A DNA stretch of 64,000 nt from Listeria booriae (GTDB lineage: Bacteria > Bacillota > Bacilli > Lactobacillales > Listeriaceae), in NCBI RefSeq assembly GCF_000766865.1, contig NZ_JNFA01000024.1, positions 124,001-188,000 of the forward strand, read 5' to 3'. A program made the translations under genes and the position numbers. The notes beneath the pieces were generated by a model. The model worked only from the letters and a program-made list of their open reading frames with translations, ran no database searches and had not been told where the DNA came from. Positions 25,003-35,257 of the stretch are shown piece after piece. Numbering within the stretch: position 1 is the stretch's first letter; each line of letters starts with the position of its first letter.

Positions 25003-26835
25003 TTAGCGTAATAATCGCAAGCCATTAAGAATAACTAAAATCGTGCTGCCTTCATGGCCAATAACACCAAACGGTAAATTGATAAGTTGAAAAAAATTCG
25101 AGAGTATCAAAAGAAAAATGACGCACATCGAAAAAATAATGTTTTGCCATGTGATCCGGTGTAGTCTTTTGGAAAGTTTGACAACAAAAGCAAGTTTGGA
25201 TAAATCGTTTTTCATCAAGATAACATCCGCGGTTTCAATAGCGACATCGGTTCCTTCGCCCATCGCAATGCCGACATCAGCATTAGCCAAAGCGGGGGCG
25301 TCATTAATACCATCACCGAGCATGGCGACAGAGCCGTGTTTTTTTTGTAGGGCTAGAATATGGTTTACTTTATTTTCAGGTAAACAGTCAGCAATAACGG
25401 TGTCTATGCCGAGTTCTTCTGCTATTGTACCGGCGGTTTGTTTAGAATCTCCGGTAACCATAATCGTCTCTATCCCAATATGATGTAGTTCGTCAATCGT
25501 TGTTTTAGCCGCGGTTTGAGGGATGTCTTTTAGAGCAAACAAGCCGACAACTTCTTGATCGCGTGACACGAACACAAGCGTTTTCCCTTGGTTGCTGAGT
25601 GCAGCGTTATGCTCCTCCAAAAATGAAGTTGCGGCGGTTCTTCCTACGAAATCGGCTTTTCCGATGCGCCATTCTTGATTGCGATATTGTGATTTTACAC
25701 CGTAACCTGGGACGTTTATGACATTGATATCAGGTAGTAGTTTGGCATCTAAGGCTTTTACAATGCTTTGCGCTAGCGGATGTGTCGATTGGTTTTCTAT
25801 CGTTGCGATAATGGCAGGATCAATCGTTTTATGTAACGTAATGTCTGTCACGCTCGGTTTTCCTTGTGTCAATGTACCTGTTTTGTCAAAAGCGATAGCA
25901 GGAATGTTTTGCAGACGTTCTAAATAAATACCACCTTTAAAAAGAACGCCATTCCTTGCACCGTTAGAAATAGCCGCCAATGTCGCAGGTGTCACACTAG
26001 CTACTAGGGCGCACGGGGAGGCAACAACGAGAAGCACCATCGCACGGTAAAAAGTTTCTGTCCAGTCCCACCCAAATATAAAATGCGGTAAAAATAACAT
26101 GATGCCGACAAATAAAAGCACAATTTTGACATAAGCATCTTCGAATTTTTCAATAAATCGTGCGGTTGTAGAAGGCTTGTCCTGCGCTTGTTGTACTAGC
26201 TGTATAATCTTATGAAACAATGTGTTTTCCGCGGTTTGTGTCACTTTTATGGTTAAGGCGCCGTTTAAATTAGCTGTTCCGGCATAGACTGTATCTGGCG
26301 CTTGTTTCTCAATCGGTACAGGTTCACCAGAAATAGCTGACTCGTCGATGTTGGAAGTGCCAGACACAATCTCGCCGTCAATCGGAATCGTATCACCAGG
26401 CCTTACTAGCAATGAGTCCCCAAGTCGCAATGACTCGACAGGGACTTCCTCTACCGTATTATCGGCGCGACGTAAAAATGCAGTAACCGGCTGTATCTCC
26501 AGCAAATTCGTAATTTCGCGCTTACTTTTGTTTGTTGTGTAGGTTTCGAGTGCCCCACTCAATGAAAAAATAAAAATCAGAACAGCGCCTTCCAGCCAGT
26601 AGCCAATAATAGAAGCACCAATTGCCGCGAGAATCATGAGCAACTCCACATTTAGCTTATGCGTCTGCCACGTACTTAAAATACCTTCTCGAGCTTTCGC
26701 AAAACCGCCAATAATAAAAGCACTAATAAAGATAATCGGCGTCATCGCAGTCACCGGAAGTATCCAACCTAGTAAAATAAGCAAACCACTGATGCAAGCT
26801 GCCAATAATTCAATATTTCGTTTAACAAACAACAT
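25003..26835 (-). CDS. frvA: P1B-type metal ATPase, FrvA/PfeT-like iron exporter
   Basis: 610 residues without an N-terminal metal-binding domain. ESAISGEPVP (actuator), ion motif SPCALVAS (273-275 SPC), phosphorylated D317 in AFDKTGTLT, HP pair in STHPLAQ, and MLGDGINDAPALANADVGIAMG. The SPC motif and size fit the Bacillus PfeT/ZosA and Listeria FrvA group, which exports ferrous iron and protects from haem or peroxide. Two Fur-like boxes upstream support an iron role. Start ATG follows GGTGGTG. Confidence 0.85.
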   Translation of the reverse strand: MLFVKRNIELLAACISGLLILLGWILPVTAMTPIIFISAFIIGGFAKAREGILSTWQTHKLNVELLMILAAIGASIIGYWLEGAVLIFIFSLSGALETYTTNKSKREITNLLEIQPVTAFLRRADNTVEEVPVESLRLGDSLLVRPGDTIPIDGEIVSGTSNIDESAISGEPVPIEKQAPDTVYAGTANLNGALTIKVTQTAENTLFHKIIQLVQQAQDKPSTTARFIEKFEDAYVKIVLLFVGIMLFLPHFIFGWDWTETFYRAMVLLVVASPCALVASVTPATLAAISNGARNGVLFKGGIYLERLQNIPAIAFDKTGTLTQGKPSVTDITLHKTIDPAIIATIENQSTHPLAQSIVKALDAKLLPDINVINVPGYGVKSQYRNQEWRIGKADFVGRTAATSFLEEHNAALSNQGKTLVFVSRDQEVVGLFALKDIPQTAAKTTIDELHHIGIETIMVTGDSKQTAGTIAEELGIDTVIADCLPENKVNHILALQKKHGSVAMLGDGINDAPALANADVGIAMGEGTDVAIETADVILMKNDLSKLAFVVKLSKRLHRITWQNIIFSMCVIFLLILSNFFQLINLPFGVIGHEGSTILVILNGLRLLR

Positions 26836-26858
26836 ATTACAGTCACCACCTTTTTAAA

Positions 26859-26873
26859 TGATAATAATTATCG
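26859..26873 (-). promoter_or_regulatory. Fur box upstream of frvA
   Basis: TGATAATAATTATCG matches the 7-1-7 Fur consensus TGATAATNATTATCA except for the last base. It lies 24 bases before the ATPase start. PerR boxes look similar, so PerR is an alternative. Confidence 0.75.
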
Positions 26874-26978
26874 TTAATGAAAAATGCTTTAAATCACATA
26901 TAAATAACTGATTTATTTTGGTTTCATTGTAACGCATTTTAAATATAAAATCAACTTAATTGAGAAAATAGTATACTA

Positions 26979-26997
26979 ATTGAGAATGATAATTAGT
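26979..26997 (-). promoter_or_regulatory. Second Fur-like box
   Basis: AGAATGATAATTAGTATCA resembles overlapping Fur hexamers (GATAAT-type) about 145 bases before the ATPase start. Confidence 0.5.
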
Positions 26998-27011
26998 ATC
27001 AAATTCAGCGC

Positions 27012-27121
27012 ATAAAAAAACGACCAGCTACAGGGGAATAGCTGGTCGAAAAAAGGAGTTTGTCAAGGGACAGCACAATTAGAAAAAAGGGGGGAAAACT
27101 AATTGCAGTCCTTGCTTTACA
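27012..27121 (-). ncRNA. Candidate C-rich small RNA (RoxS/RsaE-like)
   Basis: On the minus strand a promoter (TTGGAA 27150-27155, 16 bases, TAATAT 27128-27133) is followed by about 110 bases ending in a strong terminator (CGACCAGCTA / TAGCTGGTCG then T7). No ORF fits. A first hairpin CAATTAG / CTAATTG exposes a loop with six C, the linker has GTCCCTTG, and the terminator loop has TTCCCC. C-rich single-stranded motifs that bind ribosome sites are typical of RoxS/RsaE and Listeria LhrC RNAs. RoxS/RsaE also lies beside yjbH in Bacillus and Staphylococcus. Homology is inferred from design and position, not from sequence identity. Confidence 0.6.
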
Positions 27122-27209
27122 TTCTCTATATTAAAGCATATGAATGAAATTCCAACGTCATTCCAATGAAAATTCGATTAGAATGCAAAAGTAAGATGCG
27201 CGACATGAT

Positions 27210-27270
27210 AAAAAAAGATTAATCATTACCTGTCCGATTCAGCGGGATAGGCAAAGATTAATCTTTTTTT
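27210..27270 (-). terminator. Terminator after spxH
   Basis: Stem AAAAAAAGATTAATC / GATTAATCTTTTTTT, 13 bases past the spxH stop on the minus strand. Confidence 0.85.
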
Positions 27271-27282
27271 GATGCTATATTT

Positions 27283-28086
27283 TTATAAAGCGACGTATTT
27301 CCAAAGTGTTTGACCATCTTTAGAGTCGACCATAGTTACTTTTTGTTGTAAACGCCACTTCTTCATTTGGCGTTCTACTTGTTTCTCAGGTAAAGCATAT
27401 AAACTAGCTATCTCTTTCGTCGTAGAAATCTGGACTTCTTCCATGTACTCTTCAAGTGTCGGTGCTTCTTTCGGTTCTGGGAAATGATTGAGTAGCTCAG
27501 AAAGAATATGCACATACACATCATAACGATGCAAGCCACTAATCTTTAAGCCTTCATCTTCAATATTTCGATTGAAAAAGACAACAGTCGGATTTTCGTT
27601 GATTTCCATCTCATGTGCTACTTTTTGGTCGCCTATATAGGCGCGTTTAGCGAGATTAGATTGAAGATCGCTCTTGAACTCATTTAAATCAAGCCCAACA
27701 ATTCGAGCAGTTTCATATAGGACATCGGTTTGCGAAATATCTTTTTCATCGATGAAATGGGATTCTTGTAGTTTGCGCAAGAAATCAATGCCTTGGCGTT
27801 TGCCTTGTAATTCCGCGGCTTTCACGGCAAGACAAGAAACGTAGGACATGTGAGCCATTTCTGATTGTGGCAGTGTGCAGGAATCTCGCTTTTGCTTGGA
27901 AATGACGGTTTGGAGGTTGTTGTGGAGGACATAGCGCAACTTAAAATAGCTGCCATATTCCATTTGCAACCTGCGAATCGTATGTTCCATGTTCCAGCAA
28001 TCCGTACACGCTGGGTCAAAAAAAAGATAAATCTCGATAGGCTTACTATTACAGACCGATTGGAGATATAAATTTTGGTTTATCAT
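27283..28086 (-). CDS. spxH: SpxH/YjbH, ClpXP adaptor for Spx
   Basis: 267 residues from ATG 28086 (AGGTG upstream). Thioredoxin/DsbA-like start with [10 protein letters not shown] (C27 and C30 form CxxC), then a helical insert and a DsbA-type C-terminal part ([11 protein letters not shown]). The family binds the global regulator Spx and delivers it to ClpXP. In several relatives a truncated haemoglobin gene follows; here the 277 bases before yjbK on this strand hold no gene. That gap (28087-28363) should contain the spxH promoter, but I cannot pick one firmly. Confidence 0.9.
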   Translation of the reverse strand: MINQNLYLQSVCNSKPIEIYLFFDPACTDCWNMEHTIRRLQMEYGSYFKLRYVLHNNLQTVISKQKRDSCTLPQSEMAHMSYVSCLAVKAAELQGKRQGIDFLRKLQESHFIDEKDISQTDVLYETARIVGLDLNEFKSDLQSNLAKRAYIGDQKVAHEMEINENPTVVFFNRNIEDEGLKISGLHRYDVYVHILSELLNHFPEPKEAPTLEEYMEEVQISTTKEIASLYALPEKQVERQMKKWRLQQKVTMVDSKDGQTLWKYVAL

Positions 28087-28363
28087 TGCTATCACCTGTT
28101 TTTTTAGATTCTAATTCTAATGGAACTAGACAGTGTATGCGTGCATGTGTTTATCAATCTGCAATGAAGTTTATCGACGATGCTTACGACACCATTCATA
28201 CTACTATAACTATATTTTAGCAGTGGAAACTTAAATTAACAAATGATTGCAATCAAAAATCAAAAATTTCCTTACCCAAATTTGACGGAACTGTAACATT
28301 TCTTATTATTGCTATGTTAGGAAAAATTTTTTGAATCCGCAGTCATCGAGTGGTAGCAATGTT

Positions 28364-28945
28364 TTACTCTGCCTTGTGTACCGCGTTGTAAAAACGTAAA
28401 ATTTTATTCGGCGTTTCTCTTTTTTTTATGCCACGTTCTTCTAAAAAACGGTCAAAAATAGTCTCACCCTTGTCAAAATCGGTCACTTCGTATTCTAATT
28501 CGAAATCGTGCGTGTCGGCGTAGAAGCTTTTGTCGAAAACGAGCAGGCCTTTTTTGTAGTTTTTTTCAGCGCGTGTTGTAGTGAGGGAGCCGAACATATG
28601 TAGTGTTTCATGGTTGATGCCAAGCGATTGCAAAGCGTCGCGAACTTGACCAACTGGGATGTTGGCGCCGTCTAGAATAGCAGTTACTTGTTCTTCAGCT
28701 AAAATCTGTGTTGTTTCTAGTAGTCCAACTTGCTCGGGTGTTTTTAAAGTAAGCTCGTAATGTAGTTCACGTTTGCGAATGCGCAAGGCACAGAGCTTTT
28801 CTTTCAACTGAAAATCAGGCGTATCAAAATAATAATTGGTTTGCGTGAAGAAATCCTCTTCTTTCAGACCGAATTCGGCAATTAAGGCGTCATATTCCTC
28901 CACGCTTAGTAGATTTTTAAATTCGATTTCTAAATCTTGACTCAT
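28364..28945 (-). CDS. yjbK: CYTH-domain protein YjbK
   Basis: 193 residues from ATG 28945 (AAAGGAG upstream). N-terminal LEIEFKNLLS carries the EXEXK motif of the CYTH (triphosphate tunnel) fold. LRIRKRELHYELTLKTP and LEYEVTDFDKG provide the charged strands. Family enzymes act on triphosphates such as thiamine triphosphate or inorganic triphosphate; the substrate is not determined here. Follows the TPR gene by 14 bases in the same direction. Confidence 0.88.
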   Translation of the reverse strand: MSQDLEIEFKNLLSVEEYDALIAEFGLKEEDFFTQTNYYFDTPDFQLKEKLCALRIRKRELHYELTLKTPEQVGLLETTQILAEEQVTAILDGANIPVGQVRDALQSLGINHETLHMFGSLTTTRAEKNYKKGLLVFDKSFYADTHDFELEYEVTDFDKGETIFDRFLEERGIKKRETPNKILRFYNAVHKAE

Positions 28946-28959
28946 TGTATTTCGCTCCT

Positions 28960-29439
28960 TTAATCCCAAACGGCGTCTAAATCATGCGCGTAGTTTAGAA
29001 TGGCTTTTTTGTAGGCGATAATATCCGGATCATTGGATGTTTCGCCGATAATTTGAATGGCAAGCTGCATCGCTTCTTTGTAGTTTTGCGAGTTGTATAG
29101 GGCCATGCTTGCAAAAACGGTGATGGCTTTGTTGTCTGGGAAGGCTGTGCGCGCTTTGTTGAAAGTTTCGCTTGCTTTTTCGTAGTTGCCGATAGCGCGG
29201 TATGTGCTACCTAAACCGATATAGGCGTCTGCGAGGTCCGCGTCTGGAAGCCCTAGTTCGAGTGCTTTTTCATAGTAGGGAATGGCGGACGTTTCTAAGC
29301 TTAAACCGTCACAGCTCCATGCGGCATAATAATGCAGGAGTGCGTTGTTTGGATTGTCTTGCAATGCGCGTTCTGCGGCTTCTTTTGCTTCTTCGTAAGA
29401 CCCGTTGTCCAGTAATTCACGTACTTTCGATGTTGGCAT
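28960..29439 (-). CDS. TPR-repeat protein
   Basis: 159 residues from ATG 29439 (AGGAGGAG upstream). At least three tetratricopeptide units are visible (NALLHYYAAWSCDGL, ADAYIGLGSTYRAIGNYEKA, AITVFASMALYNSQNYKEAM). No signal peptide or membrane segment, so a cytoplasmic adaptor is likely. First gene of a two-gene unit with yjbK, divergent from relQ. Confidence 0.85.
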   Translation of the reverse strand: MPTSKVRELLDNGSYEEAKEAAERALQDNPNNALLHYYAAWSCDGLSLETSAIPYYEKALELGLPDADLADAYIGLGSTYRAIGNYEKASETFNKARTAFPDNKAITVFASMALYNSQNYKEAMQLAIQIIGETSNDPDIIAYKKAILNYAHDLDAVWD

Positions 29440-29598
29440 AATAAATCTCCTCCTAGCTTGTCTATGCCACCATTCTAACATAAATAATCAAAATCAAAAA
29501 AGATAGAGGTAAATAGAAGGAAAAGATGCACGGATATGCTAAAATAGAAGGCGAGCAAGTTTATCACATAATGAAAATCGACATATGAGGTGAGTGTT

Positions 29599-30261
29599 TT
29601 GAATCATTGGGAAGATTTTTTAGCGCCATATAAACAAGCAGTGGAAGAATTGAAAATTAAATTAAAGGGAATGCGATCGCAGTTCCAGTTGGCTAATAAC
29701 CATTCGCCAATCGAGTTTGTAACAGGTCGTGTGAAGCCGGTTTCGAGTATTTTGGATAAGGCAAATAAGAAAGATATTCCGCTAGATCGTTTGGTGGAAG
29801 AAATGCAAGATATCGCAGGATTGCGGATGATGTGTCAGTTTGTAGACGATATTAATGTTGTCGTTTCTTTACTTCGTCAGCGCAATGATTTTCGGATTAT
29901 CGAAGAGCGCGATTATATTACGAACAAGAAACCTAGCGGCTACCGTTCTTACCACGTGGTGATTGAATACCCTGTTGAGACGGTACAAGGTGAGAAGAAA
30001 ATTTTAGCAGAGATTCAAATTCGCACACTGGCAATGAATTTTTGGGCGACGATTGAGCACTCGCTGAACTATAAATATCAAGGGGAATTTCCAGAAGAGA
30101 TTAATGTGAGGCTAAAACGTGCGGCAGAAGCTGCATTCCGGCTTGACGAAGAGATGAGCGAGATTCGCGAGGAAGTGCAAGAAGCACAAGTTTATTTCAC
30201 GAAAAATAAAGAAGTGCCAAAAGACAAGAATGCGAACCATCATACATTGCCGAAGAATTAG
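29599..30261 (+). CDS. relQ: Small alarmone synthetase RelQ (YjbM)
   Basis: 220 residues. FLAPYKQAVEELKIKLKGMR is the family start, then the RelA/SpoT synthetase domain: TGRVKPVSSILDKANKK (Arg/Lys nucleotide-binding), DIAGLRMMCQF, KPSGYRSYHVV and EIQIRTLAMNFWATIEHSLNYK. No hydrolase domain. Forms (p)ppGpp from GTP/GDP and ATP during envelope stress. TTG 29599 is preferred over GTG 29590, which overlaps the GAGGTGAG ribosome site. Confidence 0.93.
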   Translation: MNHWEDFLAPYKQAVEELKIKLKGMRSQFQLANNHSPIEFVTGRVKPVSSILDKANKKDIPLDRLVEEMQDIAGLRMMCQFVDDINVVVSLLRQRNDFRIIEERDYITNKKPSGYRSYHVVIEYPVETVQGEKKILAEIQIRTLAMNFWATIEHSLNYKYQGEFPEEINVRLKRAAEAAFRLDEEMSEIREEVQEAQVYFTKNKEVPKDKNANHHTLPKN

Positions 30262-30309
30262 TAGTGTTGGAGTGGATTGGCATGTAGATGAAGATTGGGG
30301 AGACATAAA

Positions 30310-31101
30310 ATGAAGTATGCAATCACTTCTAGAGGTGATGAGAAATCGGACGTGTTGCGTCTCAAGATGATCGGTTATTTCGATGATTTTGATATGGAAT
30401 ACGATGAAGCGGAACCAGAAATCGTTATTTCCATCGGTGGAGATGGCACGTTGCTTGCGGCTTTTCATGAGTATCAGCGCCGATTAGACAAAGTAACATT
30501 TGTCGGTATTCATACGGGTCATTTAGGTTTTTATGCCGATTGGCGCCCATCCGAAGCAGAGAAATTAGTGTTTGCGATTGTGGAAGGAAAATACGATACA
30601 GCGGCGTACCCACTTTTAAAAACGACGATTAAATATGGTGGTAATAAAGAAAAAATCTATTTGGCATTGAACGAATCGACTGTCAAAAGTTCGGGCGGAC
30701 CATTTGTTGTCGATGTAGTGATCAATGATTCGCATTTCGAACGATTCCGCGGAGACGGGCTATGTATGTCCACACCATCAGGGACGACGGCGTACAATAA
30801 AGCGTTAGGTGGTGCGTTAATGCATCCATCGATTGAAGCGATGCAGTTAACAGAAATGGCATCCATCAACAACCGTGTCTACCGAACAATAGGTTCCCCG
30901 CTAATTTTGCCAAAACATCATTCGGTGACTTTAAAGCCGGTGAATGATAAAGATTTCCAAATATCAATTGATCACTTAAGTATTTTGCACCGCGATGTTC
31001 ACGAAATTCGCTATGACGTGGCGCACCAGAAAGTGATGTTTGCACGCTTCCGCTCGTTCCCATTTTGGCGGAGGGTTCACGATTCCTTCATCGAGGAGTA
31101 A
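30310..31101 (+). CDS. nadK: NAD kinase
   Basis: 263 residues. GGDG motif at 43-46 ([13 protein letters not shown]), second conserved block [16 protein letters not shown] and [16 protein letters not shown]. Phosphorylates NAD+ to NADP+. ATG 30310 has GGGGAG upstream. Forms an operon with relQ and the pseudouridine synthase, the standard order in Listeria and Bacillus. Confidence 0.96.
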   Translation: MKYAITSRGDEKSDVLRLKMIGYFDDFDMEYDEAEPEIVISIGGDGTLLAAFHEYQRRLDKVTFVGIHTGHLGFYADWRPSEAEKLVFAIVEGKYDTAAYPLLKTTIKYGGNKEKIYLALNESTVKSSGGPFVVDVVINDSHFERFRGDGLCMSTPSGTTAYNKALGGALMHPSIEAMQLTEMASINNRVYRTIGSPLILPKHHSVTLKPVNDKDFQISIDHLSILHRDVHEIRYDVAHQKVMFARFRSFPFWRRVHDSFIEE

Positions 31102-31159
31102 CGACAATCAAAAAGAAAGGCACGGCTTACGACTTGTAAGCAAACAAGGTACACCAAAA

Positions 31160-32053
31160 ATGCAATTAGAATGGACTGTCGCAGCGGAGGAGAACGATCT
31201 GATGTTGCGCACATTTTTACGAAATAAACATGTCTCGAAATTACTACTAACCGCAGTAAAGTTCGCAGAAGACGGCCGAATTCAAGTGAATGGCAACGAA
31301 GAGAATGTCTTATACCGCGTCAAAACGGACGACCATGTTCAGATTACTTTTCCGAAAGAACAAGAAAACGAGCGCTTACTTGCTGAATTTGGCGACTTGG
31401 AGATTGTTTTTGAAGACGATTTTATTTTGGTACTTGATAAACCAGCAGGCATGACAAGCATCCCGTCGCAGTACCATCCGAGCGGCTCTGTTGCCAACCA
31501 TGTGAAGGGGCATTATCAGCAAAACGGTATCGATTCGGCGATTCATATTGTGACGCGGCTCGATAAAGAAACGTCAGGCTTAATGCTTATCGCGAAAACC
31601 CGGTTTTCTCACGGCAGGCTGAGCGCGTTGCATCAAACTGGTCATGTCACAAGGAAATATCAGGCGCTTGTCTCGGGAAATATGACGAGCAAGTCCGGCA
31701 GTATCATCGCGCCAATCGGTCGAAATCCGGACAGCCTCATTGAACGCGCTGTTGTCCAAGATGGCAAATACGCGAAGACGAACTACGAAGTCATCGCGAG
31801 CTATCCAACTTTTGACCATGTAAAAATTCAACTAGAAACTGGGCGCACCCATCAAATCCGCGTTCATTTTTCACATATTGGGCATCCGCTTGTTGGCGAC
31901 AGCATGTATGGCGGTCCCCTCGAGCTTTTGCAACGCCACGCCTTGCATTCCAGCCACCTCGAACTAATCCATCCTTTCACCGAAGAAAAAATGGCGTGGG
32001 ACAGCGAACTGGCGCCAGATTTAGCGCAAGTTTTGGCCGCGAGTAAAGAATAA
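31160..32053 (+). CDS. yjbO: RluA/RluD-family 23S rRNA pseudouridine synthase (YjbO)
   Basis: 297 residues from ATG 31160. An S4-like N-terminal part (LLLTAVKFAEDGRIQVNG) precedes the catalytic domain with HIVTRLDKETSG (catalytic D135), KYQALVSG and LETGRTHQIRVHFSHIGHPLVGD. Isomerises uridine in large-subunit rRNA. A longer frame from 31040 overlaps nadK by 60 bases and lacks a ribosome site. Confidence 0.92.
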   Translation: MQLEWTVAAEENDLMLRTFLRNKHVSKLLLTAVKFAEDGRIQVNGNEENVLYRVKTDDHVQITFPKEQENERLLAEFGDLEIVFEDDFILVLDKPAGMTSIPSQYHPSGSVANHVKGHYQQNGIDSAIHIVTRLDKETSGLMLIAKTRFSHGRLSALHQTGHVTRKYQALVSGNMTSKSGSIIAPIGRNPDSLIERAVVQDGKYAKTNYEVIASYPTFDHVKIQLETGRTHQIRVHFSHIGHPLVGDSMYGGPLELLQRHALHSSHLELIHPFTEEKMAWDSELAPDLAQVLAASKE

Positions 32054-32123
32054 TGGTTTTAAAAATACGAGGAATCGTGTAAAATGAAGAGAATCGCGTA
32101 ATTTTAAGGAGGAAATGAAACAC

Positions 32124-32912
32124 ATGAATTTATCATTAGAGGGAAAAAACTATGTCGTAATGGGCGTAGCGAATAAAAGAAGTATTGCTTGGGCGATTGC
32201 TCGGTCACTAAATGAAGCAGGGGCAAATCTGATTTTTACATATGCAGATGACCGTTCAAAACGTAGCATTGATGAACTTGTTGGTTCGCTAAATGAAAAT
32301 AACCAAAACCCACTTGTTATCGAATGTGACGTTAACAAAGAAGAAGCGATTGTTGCCACATTCGAAGCAATTAAAGCCAAAGTCGGCAAAATTTCTGGTA
32401 TCGCGCATTGTATCGCGTTTGCCAACAAAGATTTCTTAGCAGGCGATTATTTAGAAGTAAATCGTGAAAGCTTCTTGCAAGCACACGAAGTTAGCGCGTA
32501 TTCGTTCACAGCCATTGCACGTACAGCGAAACATTTGGAAATGCTAACAGACGACGCAAGCTTGGTAACATTGACTTACCTTGGTGGCGAGCGTGTGGTG
32601 AAGAACTACAATATCATGGGTGTTGCCAAAGCAGCACTTGACGCTAGCGTGAAATACTTGGCGATGGATTTAGGAAAAGACGGCGTGCGTGTCAACGCGA
32701 TTTCCGCTGGCCCAATCCGTACCGTTTCAGCACGTGGCGTTGGTAGCTTCAGCGAATCACTAGCCGTTGTCGAAGAAAAAGCACCATTAAAGCGCGCGAC
32801 ACAATCCGAAGAAGTAGGCGACACAGCATTGTTCCTATTCAGCGGTCTATCTCGCGGAGTAACAGGCGAAATGATCCACGTGGATAGCGGTTACCATATT
32901 ATCGGATTCTAA
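32124..32912 (+). CDS. fabI: Enoyl-ACP reductase FabI
   Basis: 262 residues. Atypical short-chain dehydrogenase cofactor motif VVMGVANKRSIAWAIA, then Y152, Y162 and K169 (Tyr-x6-Lys, KNYNIMGVAK) and NAISAGPIRT. Reduces enoyl-ACP in fatty acid synthesis; the target of triclosan. ATG 32124 lies 11 bases after AAGGAGG; ATG 32115 is too close to that site. Confidence 0.96.
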   Translation: MNLSLEGKNYVVMGVANKRSIAWAIARSLNEAGANLIFTYADDRSKRSIDELVGSLNENNQNPLVIECDVNKEEAIVATFEAIKAKVGKISGIAHCIAFANKDFLAGDYLEVNRESFLQAHEVSAYSFTAIARTAKHLEMLTDDASLVTLTYLGGERVVKNYNIMGVAKAALDASVKYLAMDLGKDGVRVNAISAGPIRTVSARGVGSFSESLAVVEEKAPLKRATQSEEVGDTALFLFSGLSRGVTGEMIHVDSGYHIIGF

Positions 32913-32921
32913 ATTCCAAAT

Positions 32922-32975
32922 AAAAAAACCATGCCATACCTCTCTTGTTTAAAAGAGAAGTACGGCATGGTTTTT
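32922..32975. terminator. Bidirectional terminator
   Basis: Stem AAAAAACCATGCC...GGCATGGTTTTT between convergent fabI and clpE, with a second inner stem CTCTCTT / AAGAGAG-like. Confidence 0.85.
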
Positions 32976-35115
32976 AGTTTGCTTGAACAGCAATGACATC
33001 ATTTTCAAGTGTTGCAACGAGCGCTTTGGCATCTGGTTGTTCAATCATGAAGTCAGCAATCGCATCTTCCAAATGTGTTTGAATCGTTCTACGAAGCGGT
33101 CTTGCTCCGAAATTAGGATCGTAACCAATGTCCGCTAATTTTTCTTTGACCTCAGCTGGAACCGTCAATTCGATGTCTTGCGGAGCCAACATAGCATTCA
33201 AATCTGCGAGCATTAAGTCCACGATAACTAATAGATGTTCTTTATCTAAGCTTTGGAACGTGACAATCGCATCCAAACGGTTTAAAAACTCTGGTTTGAA
33301 ATAGTCGCCAAGTTGGTCGAGAATTTGTGATTCTTTTTTGACTTGGTCGGCAGTTGTCGCAAAACCAACAGAAGCTTCTGTGAGCGTTGCCCCGGCGTTA
33401 CTTGTCATGATAATAACCGTGTCTTTAAAGCTCACCGTTCTACCTTGACTGTCCGTTAAACGCCCATCTTCTAAAATTTGCAAGAACATGTGCTGCACGT
33501 CAGGATGTGCTTTTTCCATTTCATCTAGCAAAATGATACTGTACGGGTTGCGGCGAACTTTTTCGGTAAGTTGACCAGCTTCTTCATGTCCGACATAACC
33601 TGGAGGAGAACCGATAAGTTTGGAGACGCTGTGTTTTTCCATGTATTCACTCATATCCAGACGAATCATAGCATCCTCAGAACCGAACATTTCAGCGGCA
33701 AGTGTACGGCCAAGTTCTGTTTTACCAACACCAGTTGGACCGACAAACAAGAAGGAACCAATTGGGCGATCTTGTTGCTTCAAGCCAACACGACTACGGC
33801 GAATAGCTTTGGCAACTTTGCTGACTGCTTCGTCTTGACCGATAACTTTTGCTTGAAGGTTAGCTTCTAGATGTTTCATTTTTGATTGTTCATCAGCTTG
33901 CAAGCGACCGACTGGAATACCAGTTTTTGCTTCGATTAAGCCTTGAATATCTGCGGCGTGAATCGTCGGAACATCCATTGGTGCGCCTTCTTCTTTCAAT
34001 GCCTTTAGCTTTGTAATTTCATCGCGAACCGTTGCTGCTTCTTCGTAATTTTCATTGCGGAGCGCGGCATCTTTTTGTTCTTCCAGTGTCACGATGCGCT
34101 CATTAATCGTGTTCGGATCCATGTGGTCCAACGTTAGGTTATATTTAGAACCAATTTCGTCCATCAAATCAATCGCTTTGTCCGGCAAATGACGGTCTTG
34201 AATGTAACGATCGCTCAATTTAGCAGCGGCCTCAATCGCATCATCGGCAAAACGAACATGGTGGAACGCTTCATATTTCGGCTGTAAACCTTGCAAAATA
34301 GTAATCGTTTCATCAATCGTTGGCTCATCTACAAGCACTGGTTGGAAACGACGTTCAAGCGCCGCATCTTTCTCGATTTTGCGATATTCTTTCAATGTAG
34401 TGGCACCAATCATTTGCAAGTCACCACGAGCAAGCGCAGGTTTTAGAATATTACCAGCATCCATCGAACCTTCCGCAGAACCCGCACCAACAATCGAGTG
34501 CACTTCATCGATGAACAAAATCGTCCGGTCATCCGCTTGAAGTTCACTAATTAATTGTTTCATACGCTCCTCGAATTGACCGCGAATCCCTGTATTGGAA
34601 ACAAGAGAAGCAACATCGAGCAAAATAACTTCTTTGTTTTGCAATTTTGCAGGGACGTTTCCAGCTACAATCGCGTTCGCTAAACCTTCTGCGACGGCAG
34701 TTTTACCAACACCAGGTTCCCCGATAAGAACCGGATTGTTCTTGCTACGACGATTTAGAATTTCAATAACACGGCGAATTTCATCATCACGACCAATGAC
34801 AGGATCGAGTTTATCCTCACGAGCCATCGCCGTTAAATTCGTACCGTATTCATCAAGCAAACCTCCACGTCCACCACCAGCCGCTTGTGTTTTGACAGCA
34901 GTTCTCTCTTGCTGAGGCGCTCTTTTTTGTTCCCCAGCCATGTTTGCGAAGAACTCATCCATTGGTGAATAGAAATTATTTTGGCCACGATTGCCAGCAG
35001 ATGCGCGAAGTTGTGCGTAACAATCAGCACATAACGGCATCTCCATACGCTGCCCATTAACGCTCATATATAGTTGAATTGTAGCTTCATTTTGATTACA
35101 GTTTTGACATTTCAT
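32974..35115 (-). CDS. clpE: ClpE ATPase with zinc-finger N-terminus
   Basis: 713 residues. N-terminal zinc finger C3-x2-C6 ... C29-x2-C32, which separates ClpE from ClpC. Then a first AAA+ module ([24 protein letters not shown]), a UVR-type coiled segment near residue 390 ([23 protein letters not shown]), and a second AAA+ module ([28 protein letters not shown]). Works with ClpP in degrading misfolded proteins. Controlled by CtsR boxes upstream. Confidence 0.95.
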   Translation of the reverse strand: MKCQNCNQNEATIQLYMSVNGQRMEMPLCADCYAQLRASAGNRGQNNFYSPMDEFFANMAGEQKRAPQQERTAVKTQAAGGGRGGLLDEYGTNLTAMAREDKLDPVIGRDDEIRRVIEILNRRSKNNPVLIGEPGVGKTAVAEGLANAIVAGNVPAKLQNKEVILLDVASLVSNTGIRGQFEERMKQLISELQADDRTILFIDEVHSIVGAGSAEGSMDAGNILKPALARGDLQMIGATTLKEYRKIEKDAALERRFQPVLVDEPTIDETITILQGLQPKYEAFHHVRFADDAIEAAAKLSDRYIQDRHLPDKAIDLMDEIGSKYNLTLDHMDPNTINERIVTLEEQKDAALRNENYEEAATVRDEITKLKALKEEGAPMDVPTIHAADIQGLIEAKTGIPVGRLQADEQSKMKHLEANLQAKVIGQDEAVSKVAKAIRRSRVGLKQQDRPIGSFLFVGPTGVGKTELGRTLAAEMFGSEDAMIRLDMSEYMEKHSVSKLIGSPPGYVGHEEAGQLTEKVRRNPYSIILLDEMEKAHPDVQHMFLQILEDGRLTDSQGRTVSFKDTVIIMTSNAGATLTEASVGFATTADQVKKESQILDQLGDYFKPEFLNRLDAIVTFQSLDKEHLLVIVDLMLADLNAMLAPQDIELTVPAEVKEKLADIGYDPNFGARPLRRTIQTHLEDAIADFMIEQPDAKALVATLENDVIAVQAN

Positions 35116-35153
35116 ACATATAACCTCCTACATAATAGGTTTTTAGGTCTGAC

Positions 35154-35209
35154 TTTGACTTTATTTGACCTTATGCTTTCATTATACTCTGACCTATTTT
35201 GACTTTCAA
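35154..35209 (-). promoter_or_regulatory. clpE promoter with two CtsR boxes
   Basis: Minus strand: TTGAAA (35204-35209), 17 bases, TATAAT (35181-35186). A perfect CtsR operator reads on the plus strand as TTTGACTTTATTTGACC (35154-35170), downstream of -10. A second with one mismatch, TCTGACCTATTTTGACT (35188-35204), fills the spacer. Heat-shock derepression is expected. Confidence 0.88.
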
Positions 35210-35257
35210 GCATTTTGCTCAAAAAAAAGAACTAACTTATAAAAAGTTAGTAGAAGG

